Source of the DNA: Paenibacillus tritici
GTDB lineage: Bacteria > Bacillota > Bacilli > Paenibacillales > Paenibacillaceae
Assembly (NCBI RefSeq): GCF_013204885.1
Contig: NZ_JABMKX010000027.1
Location: 1 to 62,124 of the forward strand
Direction of reading: 5' to 3'
Length of the DNA stretch: 62,124 nucleotides
Shown: one piece after another, positions 31,950-40,330 of the stretch
How positions within the stretch are numbered: the first letter of the stretch is position 1
Layout of the letters: each line of letters starts with the position of its first letter
Notes under the pieces: generated by a model
What the model was told of the DNA's origin: nothing
The model's input: only the letters and a program-made list of their open reading frames with translations
The model's database searches: none
Made by a program: the position numbers and the translations under genes

Positions 31950-33449
31950 ATGGCTGCAACACTAACTGTCGTCGGCCTGGGCTCCGGTAATCCGGACCGG
32001 CTGACCCTGGGCATCATCAAAAAGCTGCAAGCGGCCTCCGCCGTATACGTGCGGACCGCCGAGCATCCTGTCATGGCTGCTCTGGCTGAGCTTGAGATTT
32101 CCTCGGAGTCCTTCGACGGACTGTATGAATCGTTATCTTCCTTCCCTGAGGTCTACGAAGCCATTACGGCAACGCTCATTGAGAAGGCAGCGGCAGCTCC
32201 GCAAGGCACGGAGATCGTCTACGCCGTACCCGGGCATCCGATGGTTGCCGAATCCGCCGTTTCTCTGCTGCGCCAGCGCTGCCCGGAGGCAGGCATCGAG
32301 CTGAATATTCTCGGCGGCGAGAGCTTCCTCGACGAAGCGTTCGTCCGTCTGGGCTTTGATCCGATCGAAGGCTTTCAGCTCCTGGATGCTTCCGGCATCC
32401 GCAGCTCCCAGCTCCACCCTGAGCTGCATACCCTGATCGGACAGGTCTATGACAGCTTCACCGCTTCTGAAACCAAGCTCTGCCTGATGGAGCTGTATCC
32501 GCCGGAATATGAGGTGGTTGTTGGACATGCGCTTGGTGTAGAGGGGGAAGAGCAGATTCTCCGTGTACCTCTGTACGAGCTGGACCGGCTGGAGGGCTAC
32601 GGCAATCTTTCGCTGGTGTATGTTCCGATCAACCATGCCGAGGATGCACGGGTACGCACGTTTGCCCGTCTGCATGAGATTGTCGATATTTTGCGGAGCC
32701 CGGAGGGCTGTCCCTGGGACCGGGAGCAGACGCATGAGTCTCTGCGTAAGAACCTGATCGAAGAGACCTATGAGGTGCTCGAAACGATTGACGAGGATGA
32801 TCCGGACCATATGAAGGAAGAACTGGGCGACCTGCTGCTTCAGATTATGCTTCATTCCCAGATGGAAGAAGAGCTGGGTACATTCAGTGTCTACGATGTT
32901 ATTGAGGGACTCAATGAGAAGCTGCTGTTCCGCCATCCGCATGTATTCGGTGATCATGTTGCCGGCAATGCCGAGGAGGCGCTGCAGAACTGGGAAGGGA
33001 TGAAGGCCGAGGAGAAGCGGCGCAAAGGCGTGAAGCCTGAAGCCCTGTCCGCACTCAGCGGGGTTCCGAAGGATCTGCCGGCCCTGATGAAGGCTTACAA
33101 GCTGCAGAAAAAAGCATCCAAGGTGGGATTCGACTGGGATAACACCGGCGATGTCCTGGCGAAGATCCGCGAGGAGGTCGATGAGCTTCAGGAAGCGATT
33201 GAGACGGGACAGTCTGCCGAGGAGCAGATGCTGGAGCTGGGTGATCTGCTGTTCGCGGCCACGAATATCGCCCGTTTCATCGGAGCGGACCCTGAAGAAG
33301 CACTGACCCGTACCAACCGCAAGTTTGTCGCCCGGTTCCAGTATATTGAGCAGCGTCTGCGGGATAAGGGCATCCGGGTGGAGGACAGCCATCTGGAAGA
33401 GATGGAGACTCTATGGCAGGAAGCCAAGGCGGAAGAGCGGAAGCAGTAG
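31950..33449 (+). CDS. mazG: YabN: tetrapyrrole-methylase-like domain fused to MazG NTP pyrophosphatase
   Basis: The 499-residue protein has an N-terminal domain with the methylase-like V-V-G-L-G-S-G-N-P-D glycine loop (about 1-225). The C-terminal part has tandem MazG modules (about 250-490) with G-C-P-W-D-R-E-Q-T-H and metal-binding E-E-x-x-E and E-L-G-D-L-L. MazG hydrolyses (d)NTPs and helps clear abnormal nucleotides; the role of the methylase-like half is unknown. ATG at 31950 is chosen because GGAAGGAG ends nine bases before it. Confidence 0.94.
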   Translation: MAATLTVVGLGSGNPDRLTLGIIKKLQAASAVYVRTAEHPVMAALAELEISSESFDGLYESLSSFPEVYEAITATLIEKAAAAPQGTEIVYAVPGHPMVAESAVSLLRQRCPEAGIELNILGGESFLDEAFVRLGFDPIEGFQLLDASGIRSSQLHPELHTLIGQVYDSFTASETKLCLMELYPPEYEVVVGHALGVEGEEQILRVPLYELDRLEGYGNLSLVYVPINHAEDARVRTFARLHEIVDILRSPEGCPWDREQTHESLRKNLIEETYEVLETIDEDDPDHMKEELGDLLLQIMLHSQMEEELGTFSVYDVIEGLNEKLLFRHPHVFGDHVAGNAEEALQNWEGMKAEEKRRKGVKPEALSALSGVPKDLPALMKAYKLQKKASKVGFDWDNTGDVLAKIREEVDELQEAIETGQSAEEQMLELGDLLFAATNIARFIGADPEEALTRTNRKFVARFQYIEQRLRDKGIRVEDSHLEEMETLWQEAKAEERKQ

Positions 33450-33736
33450 ATTCTATAATTATAGCTTTTGCGGTATATACCAACGGTTTCGCGGCAATGC
33501 TGTGATTACGGCGCGAATCTCTGATTTGAAATGCAAAGAGAGGTTTATAATGTTATAGTGCTATAAGCCCCCATAACCTACGCAAGATGTTACTTTTTCA
33601 AAAAAAACGGCGGATCGTGGCAGGAATTGAGGGCGGAATCAAGAATATCATAAAGACGAAATGACGATTTGCGGTTATTTTTCCGGCAAACCTGATTTTC
33701 ATTTATTTTTTTGTATCCTAGGAGGAACTTCAAATT

Positions 33737-34009
33737 ATGAACAAGACAGATCTGGTAAACAACATTTCCGAGAAAAGCGGATTGGCCAAAAAAGACGTAG
33801 AAGCCGTACTCAACGGAGTTCTGAGCGAAATTACAGAAGCTCTCGCAGGCGGAGACAAAGTCCAACTGATTGGCTTCGGTACCTTTGAAACACGCAAACG
33901 TTCCGGCCGCACCGGCCGTAACCCGCAATCGGGCACACCTATTGAAATCCCTGAATCCACTGTACCGGCCTTCAAGGCGGGCAACAAGCTCAAAGAAGCC
34001 GTTAACTAA
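33737..34009 (+). CDS. hup: DNA-binding protein HU
   Basis: The 90-residue histone-like protein starts M-N-K-T-D-L-V-N-N and has the F-G-T-F-E-T-R-K-R hinge and the G-R-N-P-Q-S-G-T-P beta-arm with its Pro wedge. It compacts the nucleoid and bends DNA. TAGGAGGAAC precedes the ATG. The 287 bases upstream contain TATAAT (33546-33551) with no well-spaced -35, so promoter boundaries are unclear. The stop is directly followed by the rqcP ATG. Confidence 0.97.
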   Translation: MNKTDLVNNISEKSGLAKKDVEAVLNGVLSEITEALAGGDKVQLIGFGTFETRKRSGRTGRNPQSGTPIEIPESTVPAFKAGNKLKEAVN

Positions 34010-34288
34010 ATGCGTCTGGACAAGTTCCTGAAGGTTTCCCGACTGATCAAGCGCCGTACCGTGGCCAAGGATGTGTCCGAACAGGGCCGGGTATTGATCA
34101 ATGGCCGGGAATCCAAACCAAGCAGCACCGTGAAGATCGGTGACGAGATTACAGTGCAGTTCGGTCAAAAGCTTGTAACGGTCAAAGTCGAAAAGCTGGT
34201 GGAAACCACCCGCAAGGACGAGGCCGCCGGGATGTACACACTGCTCCGCGAGGAACCGGTTGCCAAAAGCACGGGACTCGACTGGTAA
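34010..34288 (+). CDS. rqcP: RqcP (YabO), S4-domain ribosome quality-control factor
   Basis: The 92-residue protein has an S4 RNA-binding domain (M-R-L-D-K-F-L-K-V-S-R-L-I-K-R-R, K-D-V-S-E-Q-G-R-V-L-I-N-G). In B. subtilis it acts with RqcH on stalled 50S subunits to add C-terminal alanine tails. The ATG abuts the hup TAA, so translation is probably coupled. Confidence 0.95.
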   Translation: MRLDKFLKVSRLIKRRTVAKDVSEQGRVLINGRESKPSSTVKIGDEITVQFGQKLVTVKVEKLVETTRKDEAAGMYTLLREEPVAKSTGLDW

Positions 34289-34310
34289 GCAGATCATTGA
34301 ACCGCAGGAT

Positions 34311-34362
34311 AGAAGAGGTATTCCATTAAGCCGTGATCCGGCTGACTGGGATACCTCTTCTT
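34311..34362 (+). terminator. likely terminator after rqcP
   Basis: AGAAGAGGTAT-CC and GG-ATACCTCTTCT make a long outer stem, with an inner AGCCG/CGGCT stem. The T-run is interrupted (TTCTTG), so efficiency is uncertain. Confidence 0.55.
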
Positions 34363-34428
34363 GCATATTCCTGTTCTATACCCTGTCCCTCCTTCATAGA
34401 TTAGAACCAAGAAGGAGGGGTACATGCT

Positions 34429-34713
34429 ATGATCGAGCCAGCCAAAGTCAACAAACAGCATGATCTGCACATGCGCAGCCGCAAGCAGATTGAGCTTACC
34501 GGTGTGCAGAATGTGGAGAGCTTTGACAGTGAGGAGTTTCTGCTGCGTACAGAACTCGGCCATCTTACCATTCGGGGAACTCATTTACATATCAAGAATT
34601 TAAGTCTGGAGAATGGAATTCTGTCGCTTGAAGGCAATGTTCATTCCCTGATTTATCTGGACCCCGGTACGCAAGGCAAAAATAAAGGGATTCTCCGCAA
34701 GCTGTTTAAATGA
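34429..34713 (+). CDS. yabP: spore protein YabP
   Basis: The 94-residue protein matches YabP (beta-rich, YabP/YqfC family; R-K-Q-I-E-L-T-G-V-Q-N-V-E-S-F-D and G-H-L-T-I-R-G-T-H-L-H-I). It is needed for normal sporulation in B. subtilis and is mother-cell expressed. GAAGGAGGGG precedes the ATG. Upstream, CATAGATT (34395-34402) resembles a SigE -10 box (7 of 8), but only ATA is found at the -35 spacing. The last base pairs overlap yabQ (ATGA). Confidence 0.92.
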   Translation: MIEPAKVNKQHDLHMRSRKQIELTGVQNVESFDSEEFLLRTELGHLTIRGTHLHIKNLSLENGILSLEGNVHSLIYLDPGTQGKNKGILRKLFK

Positions 34714-35279
34714 ATCCTTCCGTACAATGGATCACCCTATTCTATATGATACTGGCTGGCACAGCCATGGGACTGGCCTATGACAGCTACCGGGTGCTGT
34801 CGCTGAAGCTGAGATTCCCCCGTTGGCTGAATGCGCTGCTCGATCTGCTGTATTGGATAGGGTCGGCCCTGCTCGTCTTCCGCATGCTTTATGCCGGAAA
34901 TCAGGGGCAATTGAGGTTTTATGTCATTCTCGGACTTTTTCTAGGTGTATGGATCTATTTTTTGATCTTCAGTATTACGGTGCAGCGATTTGTGGTAATG
35001 TTAATTCAGTCAGTTCAGTATATGTGCAGGCTGCTAGGGCGGTTTATTATAATAGTCATTGGAGGTCCGATTCTCTGGCTGTGGCGCCTTATCAAGGGAA
35101 CGCTGCTGCTGCTTGGCCGGATTCTTCTGTATATTTTTAAGCTGCTGCTGCGTCTAACCAAGCCAATCTGGGTACTTCCTGTAAGGTGGGTCTCTCCGCA
35201 TCTGTCCAGGTTCTATCATAGCGCCCGGATCGCGAGGATCACCGAATGGATATCAGGGTGGCGGAAACGCGAACCTTGA
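34710..35279 (+). CDS. yabQ: spore cortex membrane protein YabQ
   Basis: The 189-residue membrane protein has several spans (about 8-28, 40-62, 70-95, 105-150) and a basic C-terminus. In B. subtilis YabQ sits in the forespore outer membrane and is required for cortex formation. It overlaps yabP by four bases and precedes divIC, as in B. subtilis. Confidence 0.9.
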   Translation: MNPSVQWITLFYMILAGTAMGLAYDSYRVLSLKLRFPRWLNALLDLLYWIGSALLVFRMLYAGNQGQLRFYVILGLFLGVWIYFLIFSITVQRFVVMLIQSVQYMCRLLGRFIIIVIGGPILWLWRLIKGTLLLLGRILLYIFKLLLRLTKPIWVLPVRWVSPHLSRFYHSARIARITEWISGWRKREP

Positions 35280-35302
35280 ACTGGGAACTGGGGGTAAGCT
35301 GA

Positions 35303-35638
35303 ATGAACAGATTCTCTGCGGAAGAGAAGAATAGTAACCACAATGCTTCGGCCGCAGGCGCGAAGAGAAGAAAGTTTATCTGGATACTTGTTATGGCCGT
35401 ATTCTTCGGCTGGGCGGGGTTCACTTTCTTTGCCCAGAGCGCAGCTATTGCCGACAAGAGCGAACAGCTCGCCCGCAAGACTGAGAGCAACGAGAGTGTA
35501 ACGGCTTCACTCAACCAACTGAGATATGAAGTCTCGCGTTTGAATGATGATGAGTATATCGGACAATTAGCGCGTAAATGGTACAATATGTATCCAGCAG
35601 GCGAATTACCTATCCGTACAGAGCAATCCGGGCAATAA
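35303..35638 (+). CDS. divIC: cell-division protein DivIC (FtsB-like)
   Basis: The 111-residue bitopic protein has a basic cytoplasmic N-terminus (about 1-24), one transmembrane segment (about 25-44) and an extracellular coiled coil with a conserved E-Y-I-G-Q-L-A-R-K-W-Y-N-M-Y end. It joins DivIB and FtsL in the divisome. Confidence 0.93.
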   Translation: MNRFSAEEKNSNHNASAAGAKRRKFIWILVMAVFFGWAGFTFFAQSAAIADKSEQLARKTESNESVTASLNQLRYEVSRLNDDEYIGQLARKWYNMYPAGELPIRTEQSGQ

Positions 35639-35666
35639 AAGCAAGCGAAAAGAGGCTTACGCTCTG

Positions 35667-35695
35667 TTGCCTTGGTAAGTTCTTTACTGTATAAT
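35667..35695 (+). promoter_or_regulatory. SigA promoter of yabR
   Basis: TTGCCT (4 of 6), exactly 17 bp, perfect TATAAT. It gives a leader of about 60 bases. Confidence 0.65.
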
Positions 35696-35763
35696 CAAAT
35701 CACCGCAGACAGGATGGACATCATATTCGTCTGTATATTTTTAAGGGAGGATCATTTTATTCT

Positions 35764-36264
35764 ATGGCAATTGAAGTGGGCACCAAGTTAGAGGGCAAGG
35801 TGACAGGCATCACGCATTTCGGAGCATTTGTGGATCTGTCAGGAGGTGTCACAGGTCTCGTTCACATCTCGGAGATCGCCGATAACTACGTCAAGGATGT
35901 CAACGATCATTTGAAGATTGCGGATGTAGTAACCGTTAAGGTGATCAATGTTGACAAGGACGGCAAGATCGGACTTTCCATTAAGCAAGCCGTTGATAAG
36001 CCGGCATCGGAAGTACGTCCCCCCAGAGCTCCAAGACCTGAACGTCCAAGCGGTGGAGACCGTTTCGGCGGTGGTGGCGGCAGTGGCGGAGGCGGCGGTG
36101 GATTCAATCGTGAACGGGGTGGGCGTCCATTCAAGCCTGCAGCCGGTAAACCTTCATTCGAGGATAAAATGTCACGCTTCCTGAAAGACAGCGAAGAACG
36201 GATATCTTCGATCAAGAAGAACACAGAAGGAAAGCGCGGCGGCCGTGGAGCCAAGCGCGTATAA
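35764..36264 (+). CDS. yabR: S1-domain RNA-binding protein YabR with Gly-rich tail
   Basis: The 166-residue protein has an N-terminal S1 domain (about 1-75; V-T-G-I-T-H-F-G-A-F-V-D-L and G-L-V-H-I-S-E-I). A low-complexity basic segment (about 85-130) has an extended Gly run and RGG/RPF-like repeats, and a charged C-terminus follows. RNA binding is likely; the partner is unknown. From memory B. subtilis YabR is about 128 residues, so the Gly-rich tail is expanded here. A GGGAGG site and a SigA promoter precede it. Confidence 0.92.
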   Translation: MAIEVGTKLEGKVTGITHFGAFVDLSGGVTGLVHISEIADNYVKDVNDHLKIADVVTVKVINVDKDGKIGLSIKQAVDKPASEVRPPRAPRPERPSGGDRFGGGGGSGGGGGGFNRERGGRPFKPAAGKPSFEDKMSRFLKDSEERISSIKKNTEGKRGGRGAKRV

Positions 36265-36287
36265 TCTGAGTTTTGCACATCATAAAT

Positions 36288-36321
36288 AACCGCTGGGGCT
36301 AAATGCCCTTGCGGTTTTTTT
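36288..36321 (+). terminator. Rho-independent terminator after yabR
   Basis: ACCGC-GGGGC and GCCC-GCGGT form a stem with a small internal bulge, followed by seven T residues. Confidence 0.85.
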
Positions 36322-36459
36322 GTACAAATATAAGAACTTATATGTTTGTTTTTGAAGTCTATCCGCTTGCGCCGTCTACGGTGGCAGGCTGTTTTTGTCG
36401 GCTGCTAACAAATTGCCGACAGCATCCAAGCCATTCTCACATAACTCTAGGGCAATCGC

Positions 36460-36587
36460 TGACGAATGTCCGCAGGGGCAGTGCCGGCAACCGGCAGCGT
36501 CACCGCTCCCGTCCCCGGCTGATCTTGTACCCCGCAAGGGATAAGAAGACTTTTCCACAGAATGTCGGGACAGGCTTTTTTGTCGGA
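36460..36587 (+). promoter_or_regulatory. cluster of Spo0A-type boxes upstream of spoIIE
   Basis: TGACGAA (36460-36466) is a perfect TGNCGAA box. TGTCGGG (36563-36569) and TGTCGGA (36581-36587) are near matches 18 bp apart. They lie 30-155 bp upstream of the spoIIE -35 element. The rest of this 418-bp gap (36265-36682) holds a GTCGGC/GCCGAC dyad (36397-36420) and no gene or tRNA that I can recognise. Confidence 0.55.
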
Positions 36588-36613
36588 ATATTTTTACAGT
36601 TTGCTCTCCGTTT

Positions 36614-36647
36614 CTGACAAACTTTCTTAGAACCCCCGCTATATAAT
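36614..36647 (+). promoter_or_regulatory. Spo0A-activated-type promoter of spoIIE (22-bp spacer)
   Basis: CTGACA (5 of 6) and a perfect TATAAT are separated by 22 bp. The over-long spacer with good boxes is the known hallmark of Spo0A-activated SigA promoters such as spoIIG and spoIIE in B. subtilis. Confidence 0.7.
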
Positions 36648-36682
36648 GAGAACCATAAATTCTAAACGGGTGGTGCAGGGGA

Positions 36683-39190
36683 ATGAGTAAAAGCAATGTG
36701 GTGAATTTGCCGGAGTGGACAAGAGCTGGAAGCAAAGACAAGATTCAGAAAGAAGCTTGGGGCACGCGTCTGAAGGCGTGGGGGTCGAAGCAGCCGGCTG
36801 TCCAGTTGCTTGTGGTCAAGAAGTGGGCGCTGCTCCTGAGTATAATGGGCTTTTTGCTGGGACGGGCCATGATATTGGACGAGCTTACACCATTTGCTGC
36901 TGCTTATTTCGCCGTCATTGTATTTATGCGCCGGGACACCATGCTGCCTGTGGCTGCGGCCATTCTGCTCGGAAGTCTCTTCACACCGTTTCCGGGTGCC
37001 ATCGTGGTTGCTGCGGAGCTGATCATTTTTTATCTGATCTATAAAGGGCTGGAGAGCTTCCAGCGGGTGGATCTATCCTATGCCCCGCTTATGGTGTTCG
37101 TAGCTTCTTTTATGGTGGGACTGTTCCAGGTCGTAATCGGACCTTCAATCACCTGGTATCCATTGATGATGGCATTGATTGATGCCTTACTCGGGTTTGT
37201 ACTGACGCTTGTATTCCTGCAGGCGATTCCGTTATTCACTTATAAGCAAAAGAGCAGGGTGCTCCGCAATGAGGAGGTACTCTGTCTGATCATCCTGCTG
37301 GCATCTGTAATGACCGGGCTCGTAGGCTGGACCATCAACGGATTCTCCCTGGAGCATATCTTATCGCGGTTCCTGATTCTGCTCTTCGCCCTGGCCGGGG
37401 GAGCGCCGCTTGGGGCAGCGGTTGGTGTAGTGACGGGCCTGATTCTCAGTCTGGCCGATATAGGAGCCATTTATCAAATGAGCCTCCTGGCCTTCTCCGG
37501 GATGCTGGCAGGCATGATGCAGTCCGGACGCAAAGGGGCGGTCTCCATCGGAATGCTGCTGGGTTCAACGATACTGTCTGTCTATTTCATGGGACCGGGC
37601 GATGTCATGAACTCCACCTGGGAGACCTGCGCAGCCGTGATGTTGTTTCTTCTAACACCTAAGGGTATTATTACTGCCATTGCCAAATATGTACCGGGGA
37701 CAGCAGATCACAGCCGTTCCCAACATGAATATGCCCGAAGGGTGCGGGATATTACAGCAGACCGGGTGACCCAGTTCTCGCAGGTATTCCAGCAGCTCTC
37801 CAGCAGCTTCGGACAGATTCCCCGTGCCGGGGAGGCGGGGAAAAGTGACCGCGAGATGGAGGATTTCATGAATACGGTAACAGAAGGAGCCTGCTCCGGC
37901 TGCATCCGGCGTACCCATTGCTGGGATGCCAAGTTCTATCAGACCTACAGGTATATGACCGACATGATGACTACGGTGGAGGAGTGCCCGGACATTACCG
38001 CTGCCCAGCTCCCGCCGGAATGGAGCAGGATCTGCGGCAGAACGGGGGAGGTTCTTGATGTAATGAAGGGCCAATATGAGCTCTACCAGCATGATATGCG
38101 CTGGAAGCGGCAAATATACGACAGCCGCCAATTTGTCGCTGAGCAGCTCTCCGGTGTCTCGCAGGTCATGGAGGATCTGGCGAAGGAGATCAAGCGGGAA
38201 GGGCAGGCGATGTACCGCCAGGAGAGCCAGATCCGGGAAGCACTGGAGAAGCTGGGCTTATCCATTCACACCATTGAGATTCTGAGCCTTGATCCCGGCC
38301 GGGTAGAGATTGAAGTGGTACATGCCTATACCCGGGGCTTCGACGAGTGCCGCAAAATGATCGCTCCGCTGCTCTCCGATATTCTGGAAGAGAACATCGC
38401 GGTTGTGAGTGAGACGGCCGTCCATCCCCGCGAGGGCTTGTCGATGGTGACGTTTGGTTCGGCCAAGGCCTATGAGATTAATACCGGCGTAGCCGCGGCG
38501 GGGATGGGAGGCGACATGCTGTCAGGGGACAGCTTCAGCACGATGGAGCTGGGCAATGGTACCTTTGCCGTATCCATCAGTGATGGAATGGGCAATGGGG
38601 AGCGGGCCCGGATGGAGAGCAGCGCTGCATTATCCATGCTGGAGAAGCTGCTGCAATCGGGCATGGATGAGAAGCTGGCGGTGAAATCCGTGAATTCGAT
38701 TCTGCTGCTGCGCTCCCCGGATGAATTCTACGCTACAGTGGACATGGCGCTGATCGACCAGTATTCGGCGCAGACGATCTTCATGAAGATTGCCTCTGCA
38801 CCGAGCTTCATCCGGCGGGGCAGCGAAGTGATTCCCGTGACGGCCAGCAATCTGCCGATTGGAATCATCAAAGATATCGAGGTAGATCTGGTCACCATAC
38901 AGCTGCGCCCCGGCGATATTCTCATTATGATGACCGATGGTATTTATGATGCGCCGGGATATGCCGTTAATAAGGAGATATGGATGAAACGCCTGATCCA
39001 GGAGCTGGAGGGTGATGATCCGCAGGATATGGCGGACAGCCTGCTTGAGAAGGTGATCAGCTACCAGGGGAATGAGATCCATGATGATATGACCATCGTC
39101 GTCAGCCGCGTGGATCATTATCACCCGGAATGGTCCAGCCTGCATATCTCCGGCGTGGGCCGGATGGAACGCCCGCGTACGGTTAGCTAA
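36683..39190 (+). CDS. spoIIE: stage II sporulation protein E, PP2C phosphatase
   Basis: The 835-residue protein has an N-terminal region with about ten membrane spans (roughly 45-330), a central FtsZ-interacting region, and a C-terminal PP2C-type serine phosphatase. Metal-binding aspartates are visible in S-D-G-M-G-N-G, M-T-D-G-I-Y-D and D-D-M-T-I-V-V. SpoIIE dephosphorylates SpoIIAA and so frees SigF in the forespore; it also helps place the polar septum. A short ribosome binding site (CAGGGG) precedes the ATG. A Spo0A-type promoter drives it. Confidence 0.97.
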   Translation: MSKSNVVNLPEWTRAGSKDKIQKEAWGTRLKAWGSKQPAVQLLVVKKWALLLSIMGFLLGRAMILDELTPFAAAYFAVIVFMRRDTMLPVAAAILLGSLFTPFPGAIVVAAELIIFYLIYKGLESFQRVDLSYAPLMVFVASFMVGLFQVVIGPSITWYPLMMALIDALLGFVLTLVFLQAIPLFTYKQKSRVLRNEEVLCLIILLASVMTGLVGWTINGFSLEHILSRFLILLFALAGGAPLGAAVGVVTGLILSLADIGAIYQMSLLAFSGMLAGMMQSGRKGAVSIGMLLGSTILSVYFMGPGDVMNSTWETCAAVMLFLLTPKGIITAIAKYVPGTADHSRSQHEYARRVRDITADRVTQFSQVFQQLSSSFGQIPRAGEAGKSDREMEDFMNTVTEGACSGCIRRTHCWDAKFYQTYRYMTDMMTTVEECPDITAAQLPPEWSRICGRTGEVLDVMKGQYELYQHDMRWKRQIYDSRQFVAEQLSGVSQVMEDLAKEIKREGQAMYRQESQIREALEKLGLSIHTIEILSLDPGRVEIEVVHAYTRGFDECRKMIAPLLSDILEENIAVVSETAVHPREGLSMVTFGSAKAYEINTGVAAAGMGGDMLSGDSFSTMELGNGTFAVSISDGMGNGERARMESSAALSMLEKLLQSGMDEKLAVKSVNSILLLRSPDEFYATVDMALIDQYSAQTIFMKIASAPSFIRRGSEVIPVTASNLPIGIIKDIEVDLVTIQLRPGDILIMMTDGIYDAPGYAVNKEIWMKRLIQELEGDDPQDMADSLLEKVISYQGNEIHDDMTIVVSRVDHYHPEWSSLHISGVGRMERPRTVS

Positions 39191-39203
39191 CGTAGCTGGG
39201 ATA

Positions 39204-39307
39204 TGCTTACCGGGCAGCACTTGAGTCTAATTCTGATTAAGCTGGAAATGTTGTACGAAATGCAGCCTGCCCGCCTCCGTTTCAACCGGCGCAGGCTCAG
39301 CGGTAAG
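39204..39307 (+). other. nested inverted repeats in the spoIIE-yabS gap, possible structured RNA
   Basis: CTTACCG (39206-39212) pairs with CGGTAAG (39301-39307). Inside this, AGCCTGC (39264-39270) pairs with GCAGGCT (39291-39297) around an inner GCC/GGC. The arrangement can fold into a roughly 100-nt nested structure. There is no T-run, so it is not a simple terminator. Confidence 0.5.
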
Positions 39308-39334
39308 AGGTTAGATTTGAATTTCATAGTAAAA

Positions 39335-39460
39335 GAAACGGAACGGAGAGAGATTTTGGAGCCGTAGAAGTGTTAGCGTTCGCCTTTGTCTTCCGATTTC
39401 AACCGCAACTGCGGTCTCAAATCAGGAAATTGGAAGACAACAGCGATCGGAAGTCCACAA
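39335..39460. repeat. hairpin-forming intergenic element with a 34-codon - strand ORF
   Basis: GTCTTCCGATTTC (39388-39400) and GAAATTGGAAGAC (39426-39438) form a 13-bp stem with one G-U pair, enclosing ACCGCA/TGCGGT (39402-39415). The base composition differs from neighbouring genes. On the - strand a 34-codon ORF (39477 to 39373) starts M-S-L-C-K-N-C-G-L-P and ends K-S-E-D-K-G-E-R; its ribosome binding site is weak. I suspect a dispersed intergenic repeat of Paenibacillus, but that needs a genome search. Confidence 0.5.
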
Positions 39461-39583
39461 TTCTTGCAGAGACTCATTTTTACGATATCTTTCAGATCTA
39501 TTTTTAAAGCGTTAGGCGGCGTTTGAAATCTCTCAACCTTGGATATGCTAGTAACTAGATACAAGGCAAAGGGAGGAACGGTC

Positions 39584-40330
39584 ATGAAGCAAATTCTGCT
39601 CATAACGGACGGTTGTTCAAATGTGGGGGAAAGTCCGGTGCTGGCGGCAGCGCATGCCCGCCAGGAGGGCATCACTGTTAATGTCGTTGGGGTTGTGGAT
39701 TACGGGACCATCGGTGAGCTGGGAAGCCGGGAGATTGCCGACATTGCAAGGTCGGGGGGCGGGATCAGCCGGATCGTGGGAACACCGCAGCTGGCACAGA
39801 CTATTCAGATGATGACACGCAAGACTGTCGTTCAGACCATTCAGCAGGCGGTTAATAAAGAGGTACAGAAAATTCTCGGCGAGAGCTCGCTGGCAGAGCT
39901 GCCGCCGCAGCAGCGTTCACAGGTGGTAACGGTCGTGGATGAGCTGACCGAGACCTCGCCGCTGCGCATAGCGTTATTAATTGACGCAAGCGCCAGCATG
40001 AAGCCGAAGCTGGGCGCGGTGGAGGGTGCCATCCGTGATCTGGCGCTCAGCCTGGAGGCAAGGGAAGGGCGCAGCGAGATCGCCGTATTCCATTTTCCCG
40101 GACGCTCCAGCAGTGAGGATGCCATGCTGGATATGGACTGGACACGGAATGTATCCGAGGTCCGCTCCCTCTTCTCCAGACTGAAGATGCGGGGGGCTAC
40201 TCCGACCGGACCGGCTATTTTCAAGGTGCTGGAACATTATCGTTGTGATAGACTGGAGGAATATCGCGGGGATCTTCCAGGCGAAGAGGACAAGGCACAA
40301 GAAGGGATGATTGGTGGGTATGTCGTCTAA
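39584..40330 (+). CDS. yabS: VWA-domain protein YabS
   Basis: The 248-residue protein has a von Willebrand A domain; the metal-ion-dependent adhesion site D-x-S-x-S reads L-L-I-D-A-S-A-S-M in the second half, and an N-terminal L-I-T-D-G-C-S-N-V-G segment resembles another VWA strand. By family it binds a partner protein in a metal-dependent way; the partner is unknown. GGGAGG lies eight bases before ATG 39584. Its end overlaps yabT. Confidence 0.88.
   Translation: MKQILLITDGCSNVGESPVLAAAHARQEGITVNVVGVVDYGTIGELGSREIADIARSGGGISRIVGTPQLAQTIQMMTRKTVVQTIQQAVNKEVQKILGESSLAELPPQQRSQVVTVVDELTETSPLRIALLIDASASMKPKLGAVEGAIRDLALSLEAREGRSEIAVFHFPGRSSSEDAMLDMDWTRNVSEVRSLFSRLKMRGATPTGPAIFKVLEHYRCDRLEEYRGDLPGEEDKAQEGMIGGYVV

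Noticed and set aside
32133..33392. 419-codon - strand ORF opposite mazG
   Set aside because: Shadow of the mazG coding strand; no ribosome binding site or family motif was seen.
33590..34366. 258-codon - strand ORF opposite hup and rqcP
   Set aside because: Covers two confident + strand genes; no recognisable domain.
36322..36682. Search for tRNA genes upstream of spoIIE, where B. subtilis has two
   Set aside because: No cloverleaf with a GGTTCGAATCC-type T arm was found.
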